Positions 1 through 7,700 of a stretch of 64,000 nt of DNA are shown here, in pieces (position 1 is the first letter of the stretch; each line of letters begins with the position of its first letter). The notes under the pieces are model-generated. The model worked only from the letters and a program-made list of their open reading frames with translations, ran no database searches and was not told where the DNA came from. The stretch covers positions 1,240,001-1,304,000 of the forward strand of contig OZ220727.1 of the NCBI GenBank assembly GCA_965116865.1. The letters run 5' to 3'. A program made the translations under genes and the position numbers. This DNA is from Aldehydirespirator sp965116865. GTDB taxonomy: Bacteria > Actinomycetota > Acidimicrobiia > Acidimicrobiales > Aldehydirespiratoraceae.

Positions 1-1
1 G

Positions 2-298
2 ACGCTGATGAGCCTGCTGCAACAGCACGGTGACGACCTCCCGGCCGCCGACGCACCCGCTCTGATAGTCGCAGCCCGCCACACCGGCGCGGCGGTCGAG
101 ATGGAGTTCCTGGCCGTCTTCGACGACGAGAACCTCGAGGACCGACTGGCCCACTTGAGCGAGGAGTCGCAGAGCACCGCCGGCATGGAGGAGGGCGAGA
201 TCTCGCTCCGGCTGCTGCGGCACTACGCCTCGTCGGTGCACCACCAGAGGTTCCACGGTCTGGACGTCGTGACGGTGCAGGTCAAAGCGGCGAGCTAG
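2..298 (+). CDS. Hypothetical protein, C-terminal part, cut by the left edge
   Basis: The reading frame is open to the left edge of the window, so this is probably the C-terminal part of a longer gene; the first ATG inside the window is at 8. The 96 visible residues are mixed acidic and hydrophobic, with the segments FLAVFDDENLEDRLAHLSEE and HHQRFHGLDVVTVQV near the end. There is no signal peptide or membrane segment in the visible part. I do not recognise the family and assign no function. It ends 46 bases before the alpha/beta hydrolase gene on the same strand, which has its own promoter-like TACCAT box in the gap. Confidence 0.55.
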   Translation, partial: TLMSLLQQHGDDLPAADAPALIVAARHTGAAVEMEFLAVFDDENLEDRLAHLSEESQSTAGMEEGEISLRLLRHYASSVHHQRFHGLDVVTVQVKAAS

Positions 299-329
299 TC
301 CGGCATTCAGGAGCCGGGCGGCCGTCTGT

Positions 330-335
330 TACCAT
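330..335 (+). promoter_or_regulatory. Probable -10 box (TACCAT) of the hydrolase gene
   Basis: TACCAT lies 9 nt before the ATG at 345, preceded by TGT. A transcript starting about 7 nt downstream would have almost no 5' leader. No convincing -35 box is visible. Confidence 0.35.
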
Positions 336-344
336 CGCTTCGGT

Positions 345-1247
345 ATGCAGGAGAGAGTCTGGACCCTGCCGGAGCCTCTGTCCGTGCATGAGGTCCGGTT
401 TAACGACGGCGCGGCCATCGCTCTGCGGCGACATGGGAACCCGGACGGCGCCAGGCTGGTCCTGTCACACGGGCTCGGCCTCTCAATAGACCTCTACTAC
501 CCGTTCTGGTCGCTGCTGGCCGACGACTTCGACCTCGTCGTCTATGACATGAGAAGCCACGGCTGGAATACCGTCAGTCCCCTTTCGGACCACACCGTCC
601 CGACCTACGTCACCGACCATGACGGGGTCCTCGACGCCATCGACGAGCATTACGGCACCAAGCCGCAGGCAGGCGTATTCCACTCGTTCTCGTCCTTCGC
701 GCCGCTGCTGTCCCCCACGGAAGGAAGCCGGTTCTCCTCCTTGGTCCTGTTCGATCCTCCCCTGCGCAAGCCGGGCGAGGCTCGCAACGAGTTCGACGAG
801 GCGGTCAAGCGTGCGGTCGAGACGGCCGAGCGGCGCACCTACCAGTTCAAGACGCTGGAGGCCTTCACCGACCTGCTCGCCTTCCTGCCGGCGTTCAAGC
901 GCACGGTCACCGGTGTCCATGACTTGATGGCCAGGACCACGCTGCGCGAGACCGCGGACGGCTCCGGCTACGAGCTCCGCTTCCCTCGCCAGAGCGAGGC
1001 GCAGATCATCGCTCACGCCCGGCTCTTCGCGGTGCTGGTCGACTTCGACGCGCTGCGATGCCCGGTCAAGGTCATCGGAGCCGACCCGACGCTGCCCTAC
1101 TCGTTTCTCCCGACTGTCGACCTAAGCGAGATGCTGACCGTCGACTACGACTTCCTTCCCGATGCCACGCACTTCCTCCAGCTGGAGAAGCCCGACGAGT
1201 GCGTGGCCATCATGCGGAACTTCTTGGAGTCGGCCGGCCTCGTCTGA
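345..1247 (+). CDS. Alpha/beta-hydrolase fold protein
   Basis: A 300-residue soluble enzyme of the alpha/beta hydrolase superfamily. The oxyanion region LVLSHGLG (about residues 39-46) is the usual HG motif after strand 3. The nucleophile elbow reads VFHSFSS (about 111-117), so the serine is present but the normal small residue before His is Phe, a departure from GxSxG. The C-terminal DATHFLQLEKP (about 275-285) supplies the catalytic His in the typical position, with the acid probably near GADPTLP. The substrate cannot be read from sequence; relatives include esterases, lactonases and dehalogenases. It is a single gene with its own promoter-like box and no coupled neighbour. The ATG at 345 follows a nearly leaderless promoter arrangement. 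Confidence 0.85.
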   Translation: MQERVWTLPEPLSVHEVRFNDGAAIALRRHGNPDGARLVLSHGLGLSIDLYYPFWSLLADDFDLVVYDMRSHGWNTVSPLSDHTVPTYVTDHDGVLDAIDEHYGTKPQAGVFHSFSSFAPLLSPTEGSRFSSLVLFDPPLRKPGEARNEFDEAVKRAVETAERRTYQFKTLEAFTDLLAFLPAFKRTVTGVHDLMARTTLRETADGSGYELRFPRQSEAQIIAHARLFAVLVDFDALRCPVKVIGADPTLPYSFLPTVDLSEMLTVDYDFLPDATHFLQLEKPDECVAIMRNFLESAGLV

Positions 1248-1338
1248 TTCGGGCTCTCAGGCAGTCTTGGGCGCATCCACCCAATGACGGCGGCGTTGGA
1301 AGGGGTTGAGCAACTGCTGATAGTTTGATAGAGTGTTG

Positions 1339-1575
1339 TTGATGGACAGGGCTGACGGTTGGATGAGATTGTCGGACTGGGGTCGGCAGTTTGGGAGGTC
1401 GCCGCGTGTGTCTTGGCAGATGCTCAAGGACGGACGTTTGCCTGATGATTTAGAGGTTCAGAAGGTCGGTCGCATCTTCTATGTCCGGTCCAAGTCTGCG
1501 GTCTTGGCGGCTAGCGGTGGCCGCACTGTGTTGTATGCGCGGGTGTCGAGTTCTGATCAGGCGTCTGGTCTGGTC
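1339..1575 (+). pseudogene. Truncated IS607-type serine recombinase
   Basis: The first about 80 codons match the IS607 transposase plan: an N-terminal MerR-like helix-turn-helix (MRLSDWGRQFGRSPRVSWQM) followed by the start of the serine-recombinase domain, TVLYARVSSSDQ, where the serine of ARVSSSDQ would be the nucleophile. After the codons for SSSDQASG the frame continues only into unrelated sequence and stops at 1656, so most of the catalytic domain is missing. The break coincides with the end of an IS256-type remnant on the other strand. No TnpB partner remains. The fragment cannot be an active transposase. Confidence 0.7.
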
Positions 1576-1589
1576 CCGTCAGGGTCGCG

Positions 1590-2148
1590 TCTCAGGTTCG
1601 GTGTAATAGCGGTGTGGGGCGCTGGTTCGGGTGGTCATGTTGGGCGGCTTGTGTGACTGCTGTGAGGGGCTGGTGGTTGTTCGGTGTGGTTGGGTCGCTG
1701 GAGGCGGTGTCGCAGCTCGGCGAGGTGTCGGGCGATGGCGGGTGTGTAGGTGAGGCCGCGCCAGCCTTGTGATGCCCGGTCGAGCACGGCCCATACGAGT
1801 GTGAGGCAGGAGGCTCGCCGGGGAGCCGGCCGATGACTTTGACCCTGCGTCGGGTTTCGCCGAAGGTGCGCTCGATGAGGTTGGTGTGGCGGATCCTCTT
1901 CCAGTGCTGTGGGGGGAACCTCAGGTAGACGGTGAGGGCTTGGCGGTCCGCCGGCAGGCACTTGACCGCGGCGGGGAACTCGCGTTCATAGCGGCGGGCG
2001 AAGGCGTCGATGCCGGCCTGTGCGGCGCGGACGGCTGCCTCGCCGGCTTCGATGTCCTCGGGAAGGTTGAAGATCTCCCAGAAGGCGGCCTTGAGCTCGT
2101 CGCGGCGCTCAGCGGGGACCTTGGCCAACACGTTGCGGGCTCGATGGT
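1590..2148 (-). pseudogene. IS256-family (mutator-type) transposase, C-terminal remnant with frameshift
   Basis: Reading from 2148 downwards the frame gives DHRARNVLAKVPAERR and ELKAAFWEIF, then LTVYLRFPPQHWKRIRHTNL, IERTFGETRRRVKVIGRLPG, which is the conserved C-terminal part of IS256-family transposases. Near 1815 the frame shifts: the next conserved stretch SCLTLVWAVLDRASQGWRGL continues in the frame that stops at 1635. The N-terminal half, including the first two catalytic Asp residues, is absent. Its upstream end abuts the DUF222/HNH gene at about 2147-2150, where homology to the second DUF222 copy ends abruptly, so a deletion or recombination fused the two. Confidence 0.75.
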
Positions 2149-3974
2149 CGAGGCGGTCCGGGTCCGTGGTCCGGTGGCGGGTCGGGGGCGTGGGCGGGTC
2201 CGTGGCGGGTGCGTTCGGGCGGTTTGATGGTGTAGAGGCCGCGTCCGTCGGGAGCTTCCCGCCAGCTGTGGAGGTGCACTTTTTGGTGGCATCCCCAGCA
2301 CAGCAGCATCATGTTGTCGATGTTCGTCGGCCCGCCTTGCGACACTGCTTGGACGTGGTGGCCCTGGCAGATCCACATATCGGCTCCGCAGCCCCCGCAA
2401 GCCCCGTAGCGGGCCCGCAGCGCGTTGGTCTGGGCTTTGGTGGCGACCCGTTTGGAGTGGCCGTGCCATAACGGCACACCCTCGCTGCTGAACACCACTC
2501 CTTTGATCCTCGCGTTGCAGAAGTGCTCCTCCAGCACGCTCTGGGGGATCACCTCGCCCCCGGCGACCTCCGCGAACGCCTCGGTGCCGTCAGCGCTGAG
2601 ATGCTGCACGATGGTGATGTCCGCCGACGGCCGACCACCGCACCCGCACCTGTTGCCAGCCACGCCGGCCGCCTTGGCACCGCCGCTGCCATCGTGAGAC
2701 CCGTCCAGAACGCCAGCCGCCTTGGCACCGCCGCTGCCATCGTGAGACCCGTCCAGAGCACCAGCCGCCTTGGCACCGCCGCTGCCCTCGTGAGACCCGT
2801 CCAGAGCACCAGCCACCTTGGCACCGCCGCTGCCATCGTGAGACCCGTCCAGAACGCCAGCCACCTTGGCACCGCCGCTGCCATCGTGAGACCCGTCCAG
2901 AACGCCAGCCACCTTGGCACCGCCGCTGCCATCGTGAGACCCGTCCAGAACGCCAGCCGCCTTGGCACCGCCGCTGCCATCGTGAGACCCGTCCAGAACG
3001 CCAGCCACCTTGGCACCGCCGCTGCCATCGTGAGACCCGTCCAGAACGCCAGCCACCTTGGCACCGCCGCTGCCATCGTGAGACCCGTCCAGAACGCCAG
3101 CCGCCTTGGCACCGCCGCTGCCATCGTGAGACCCGTCCGGGGCGGTTGCTGTCTTGGCACCGCCGCTGCCATCGTGAGACCCGTCCAGAGCGCCAGCCGC
3201 CTTGGCACCGCCGCTGCCCTCGTGAGACCCGTCCGGGGCGGTTGCTGTTTTGGCGTAGATGCTGCCGTGTGAGGTCAGCGTGTCGAGGGCGTCGGCCATT
3301 CGTTGGTCGAGGGTGCGTTTGTTGTCGCGGGGGTTGCGCAGGTCCAGCCGGCGCAGCCGCTCGGCCTCCAACAAGAACCGTTTGCGTACCTTGGCGCCAG
3401 TTACCGGGTCGAGTTCGCCCCGCAGGTGCATCATCCCGTCGTCTCCGTTCCAGATGCCCAGCCGCCGCCGGGCCCGTTGGCGGCGGTACCGCTCCTCGGC
3501 GTCGTCGGGCTGGCGGCGAGCCGCCCAGCGGCCTGCCTCGCGGGCGAACTGCTCAGGCGACAGCACCGCTGCCTGCGCCAACAACTCGGCGTCTTGTTGC
3601 ACCTGCTCGGCGTCGGTCTTGTCGCTCGTGGCGGCGAGCACCCTGGCGTTGGCCACCGAGATGTCGCCGTTCTCGACCGCGTCGCGCACCGAAGGCAGCC
3701 CCTGCAGCTGCTTGACGGTCCTGACATGGCCGGCGGCCTCGCGGCGCGGCAACCCCGCAGCCTGCGCCAGCGCGCCCACACCGCCGTCGCCGTGGCGCTC
3801 CCGCGTCGCCAGACCCCCGGCCGTGTCCGCCTGCAACACCGCCAACTGCCCACCGAAGGCCTTGCACTCTCCCAGCACCACCCGCAGATCCCCAGTCGGC
3901 GTCGCCGGATCGTTCACCAGCCGGATCAACTCGGCCAAGCCTTCCCGCACCCGTCGTGCTGTGCCCACAACCAT
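2109..3974 (-). CDS. DUF222 / HNH-endonuclease protein, copy 1, 3' end replaced
   Basis: Nearly identical to the gene at 61427-63298 except in two places. The N-terminal DUF222 domain (about residues 1-200) is the 13E12-repeat-type region common in actinobacteria. The C-terminal zinc/HNH region reads CGGCGADMWICQGHH, then NIDNMMLLCWGCHQKVH, with four cysteines and the HH pair of an HNH nuclease. Between them lie about 12 tandem 16-residue units of the type DGSHDGSGGAKVAGVL. The last 13 residues come from IS256 sequence on the far side of a junction near 2147, so the native proline-rich tail is lost while the HNH domain is complete. I chose the ATG at 3974 because CAGGG precedes it; 4007 is an alternative, and the frame stays open through the 72-bp array up to 4409. 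The biological role of this family is not established. Confidence 0.75.
   Translation of the reverse strand: MVVGTARRVREGLAELIRLVNDPATPTGDLRVVLGECKAFGGQLAVLQADTAGGLATRERHGDGGVGALAQAAGLPRREAAGHVRTVKQLQGLPSVRDAVENGDISVANARVLAATSDKTDAEQVQQDAELLAQAAVLSPEQFAREAGRWAARRQPDDAEERYRRQRARRRLGIWNGDDGMMHLRGELDPVTGAKVRKRFLLEAERLRRLDLRNPRDNKRTLDQRMADALDTLTSHGSIYAKTATAPDGSHEGSGGAKAAGALDGSHDGSGGAKTATAPDGSHDGSGGAKAAGVLDGSHDGSGGAKVAGVLDGSHDGSGGAKVAGVLDGSHDGSGGAKAAGVLDGSHDGSGGAKVAGVLDGSHDGSGGAKVAGVLDGSHDGSGGAKVAGALDGSHEGSGGAKAAGALDGSHDGSGGAKAAGVLDGSHDGSGGAKAAGVAGNRCGCGGRPSADITIVQHLSADGTEAFAEVAGGEVIPQSVLEEHFCNARIKGVVFSSEGVPLWHGHSKRVATKAQTNALRARYGACGGCGADMWICQGHHVQAVSQGGPTNIDNMMLLCWGCHQKVHLHSWREAPDGRGLYTIKPPERTRHGPAHAPDPPPDHGPGPPRPSSPQRVGQGPR
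2668..3255 (-). repeat. 48-bp minisatellite inside DUF222/HNH copy 1 (about 12 units)
   Basis: The unit encodes 16 residues, consensus DGSHDGSGGAK followed by VAGVL, AAGVL, AAGAL or TATAP. Units are nearly identical at the DNA level, with silent and conservative variants (GAG/GAC giving E/D; A/V switches). The array sits in the linker between the DUF222 domain and the HNH domain. Confidence 0.92.
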
Positions 3975-4177
3975 GCACACACCCTGCCACAGGGGTATGA
4001 CATCCATAAACCATCGTCGGAATAATTCAAGCTGTCCCACACTGAGAGCCGGATTCGCGAACCCCCGACGCGGGACACCTCCACGGCGAGTGGGCCACCG
4101 GACGCCCCCGTCAGCGAAAGAAGCCAGAGCCCATCTGCATCTGGAGCACCCCCCGAGATGGCCGGAAGCCCCGAACG

Positions 4178-4640
4178 CGGCCCGCGTGGCCATACAACTC
4201 GTTCTCCCGACACGGCAGGCACATCGATCACAGCCCCACCGCCCGAACACGGCCCGCGTGGCCATACAACTCCTTCTCCCGACACAACGGGCACACCGAT
4301 CACAGCCCCACCGCCCGAACACGGCCCGCGTGGCCATACAACTCGTCCTCCCGACACAACGGGCACACCGATCACAGCCCCACCGCCCGAACACGGCCCG
4401 CGTGGCCATACAACTCGTCCTCCCGACACAACGAGCACATCAATCACAGCCCCACCACCCGCACGCAGCCCGCGTGGCCATACAACTCGTCCTCCCGACA
4501 CAACGAGCACATCAATCACAGCCCCACCACCCGCACGCGGCCCGCGTGGCCATACAACTCCTTCTCCCGACACAACGAGCACATCAATCACAGCCCCACC
4601 ACCCGCACGCGGCCCGCGTGGCCATGCAACTCGTTCTGGA
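4178..4640 (-). repeat. 72-bp tandem array upstream of DUF222/HNH copy 1 (six units plus partial)
   Basis: Landmark CGGCCCGCGTGGCC recurs at 4178, 4250, 4322, 4394, 4466 (one change), 4538 and 4610, exactly 72 bp apart. On the minus strand every unit contains an ATG followed by GCCACGCGG and the frame has no stop, so it reads 24-residue units beginning MATRA with closely spaced cysteines (CDRCARC), in frame with the DUF222 gene. The second DUF222 copy has no such array, so the leader is not an essential part of the protein. The region from 3975 to 4177 holds no other recognisable gene. Confidence 0.9.
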
Positions 4641-4744
4641 TGCTTGGCAGGGCACCGGAGGGTGTCCCTGTCTTGTTGTCAAGCCTTTCCAGTGGTTCGT
4701 CGCTGAAATGGTTGAGGCGGCCAGTGCAGCCGAGCAACCGGCGT
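4641..4744 (-). other. Remnant sharing a 29-bp segment with 35648-35676
   Basis: The minus strand at 4661-4690 matches the plus strand at 35648-35676 over 29 bases. In the same frame both read LERLDNKTGTP. The piece at 35580-35676 also looks like the 3' end of a broken gene. I infer that both are tails of a lost protein-coding repeat family, possibly another DUF222-type gene. No intact gene is visible here. Confidence 0.4.
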
Positions 4745-7700
4745 CTACGCGGTTGTGCCGAGGTCTAGGGCGCGTTGCAGCAGGCTCGCTGTTTGAGCGC
4801 GTGTGAGATGCTGGTGCGGGCAGAAGCGCAGCGGGTCGCTGCCGCAGCCTTTGGTGACACCGCTGTGGTACAAGGCGTCGATGGCCGCCGCGTGGGGACT
4901 CTGCGAGTCCACGTCGACGAATCCCGCGGACCGCGCAGCGTCTGCCAAGCCGAGCGCGCGGTGCAAGAAGCTGGCCATCTGAGCCCTGGTAACGGGCAGC
5001 TCGGGACAGAAGCGCAACGGACCGGTACCGCAGCCCGCGGTGATCCCGGCGTGGTGCAGGGCGTCGATGGCTGCCGCGTGGGTGCTCCGCGGGTCGACAT
5101 CGACGAATCCTGCGGGTTGCGGCGCATCATCCAAACCGAGCGAACTCGCCAGCAGTCCGGCCATCTGAGCCCGGGTGACGGGCAGCTCGGGACAGAAGCG
5201 CAACGGGTCGTCGCCGCAGCCGGCGATGATGCCGCTGCCGAACATCGTCTCGACAGCCGACATGTGGACGCTGCCGGGGTCCACATCAGCGAATATCCCA
5301 GACTGCCGAGCCGCAGGCGGCGGAGCCGGAGACGGAGACGGCGGCGGCGGAGGCGGAGGAGGAGGCGGCGGAGGCGGAGGAGGCGGCGACACCCTGTCGT
5401 CGTCTGTGACGGTGACCGCCACATCGCCGGTCACGCCGACGTAGCCGCCGCCGTCCGCTGTGTGATGCAACGTCGCCATGTCGTCGACGAGGTCGGGGTC
5501 TTCGTCGGCGTGCACCTCCACCGACTGGACCGTGTCCCAATCGGCGGTGCCGAACGTCAACGTCAGCACCGGACCCGACACCGACGCAGACACCGACACC
5601 AAATCCCCAGCGCGGCCCAACACCAGATCACCGCCCGCCGACACCGACACCACCACCGACACAGACCCCGACGGCAGCGCCGACAACCTCACCCCGTACC
5701 CGACACCCATACCCTCACCCACCGACACCGACACCGGGTCCAACACCAACGCCGCGACGTCGTCGTCTGTGACAGTCACCGCCACATCACCAGTCACACC
5801 GACGAAGCCGCCGCCGTCCGCTGTGTGATGCAACGTCGCCGTGTCGTCGACGAGGTCGGGGTCTTCGTCGGCATGCACCTCCACCGACTGGACCGTGTCC
5901 CAATCGGCGGTGCCGAACGTCAACGTCAGCACCGGACCCGACACCGACGCAGACACCGACACCAAATCCCCAGCTCGGCCCAACACCAGATCACCGGCCG
6001 CCGACACCGACACCACCACCGACACAGACCCCGACGGCAGCGCCGACAACCTCACCCCGTACCCGACACGCATACCCTCAACCACCGACACCGACACCGG
6101 GTCCAACACCAACGCCGCGACGTCGTCGTCTGTGACAGTCACCGCCACATCGCCAGTCACGCTGACGTAGCCGCCGCCCGACGCTGTGTGATGCAACGTC
6201 GCCGTGTCATCGACGAGGTCGGGGTCCTCGTCGGCGTGCACCCTCACCGACTGGACCGTGTCCCAATCGGCGGTGCCGAACGTCAACGTCAGCACCGGAC
6301 CCGACACCGACGCAGACACCGACACCGAATCCCCAGCGCGGCCCAACACCAGATCACCGGCCGCCGACACCGACACCACCACCGACACAGACCCCGACGG
6401 CGGCCTCGACAGCCTCACCCCGTACCCGACACGCATACCCTCATCCACCGACACCGACGACGGGTTCAACACCAACGCCGCGACGTCGTCGTCTGTGACG
6501 GTCACCGCCACATCGCCGGTCACGCTGGCGTAGCCGCCGCCGTCCGCTGCGTGGTGCAACGTCGCCGTGTCATCGAGGAGGTCGGCGTCGTCGTCGGCAT
6601 GCACCCTCACCGACTGGAACGTGTCCCAGTCGCCGGTACCGAACGTCAACGTCAGCACCGGACCCGACACCGACGCAGACACCGACACCGAATCCGCAGC
6701 TCGGCCCAACACCAGATCACCGGCCGCCGACACCGACACCACCACCGACACAGTCCCCGACGGCAGCGCCGACAGCTTCACCCCGTACCCGACACTCGTA
6801 CCCTCAAGCACAGTCACCGACGGCGGGTCGAACACCAACTCCGCGACGTCGTCGTCGACGACGGTCACCGCCACATCGCCGGTCACGCTGACGTAGCCAC
6901 CGCCCGACGCCTCATGGTGCAGTGTCGCCGTGTCGTTGACGAGGTCGGCGTCTTCGTCGGCGTGCACCCTCACCGTCTGGTACGTGTTCCAGTCGCCGGG
7001 GGCGAACGTCAACGTCAGCACCGGACCCGACACCGACGCAGACACCGACACCAAATCCCCAGCGCGGCCCAACACCAGATCACCGGCCGCCGACACCGAC
7101 ACCACAACCGACACAGTCCCCGACGGCGGCCTCGACAGCCTCACCGCGTACCCGACACGCGCACCCTCATCCACCGACACCGACGGCGGGTCGAACACCA
7201 ACCTGCCGGTGTCGTCGTCGTCGACGGTCACCGACACATTCTCCTCCACGGAATAGCCGCCGCCGACCGCCGAATTCACCAACGTCTCGGAATCGTCGCC
7301 GATGTCGATGTCCTCTAAGGCATGCACCGTCACCGACTTATAGGTGTTCCAATCGGCGGTACCGAACGTATGCAACAGCACCGGAGACGAATCCGACACA
7401 GACACCGACTCCGACGGCGTCATCAACACCAGATCACTGCGCGCGCCGTCAACAACCGCCACAGAAAACGCCACATCCCCCGACGGCGGCGCCGACAACC
7501 TCACCCCATAGCGAGAACTCTTTCCCTCACCCACAGTCACCGGCGTACCGGTGAACTCAAACATGCCCGTGTCATCGTCTGTGACCGTCACCGCCACATC
7601 GCCGGTTATGCTGACGTAGCCGCCGCCCGTCGCCGTGTGGTGCAACGTCGCCGTGTCGTCGCCGACGTCGTCGTCTTCGTCGGCATGCACCCTCACCGTC

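Noticed and set aside
1339..1575. Active IS607 element with TnpB (RNA-guided nuclease locus)
   Set aside because: Only the N-terminal part of the recombinase remains, and no TnpB frame or element ends are visible.
4178..4409. N-terminal extension of the DUF222 protein made of Cys-rich 24-residue repeats
   Set aside because: The frame is open, but copy 2 has no such extension and a good ribosome-binding site precedes the internal ATG at 3974; kept as a repeat array, not as part of the protein.
4775..7318. 847-residue plus-strand frame rich in His/Arg
   Set aside because: It is the antisense shadow of the Calx-beta repeats; the minus strand has a signal peptide, recognisable domains and normal codon use.
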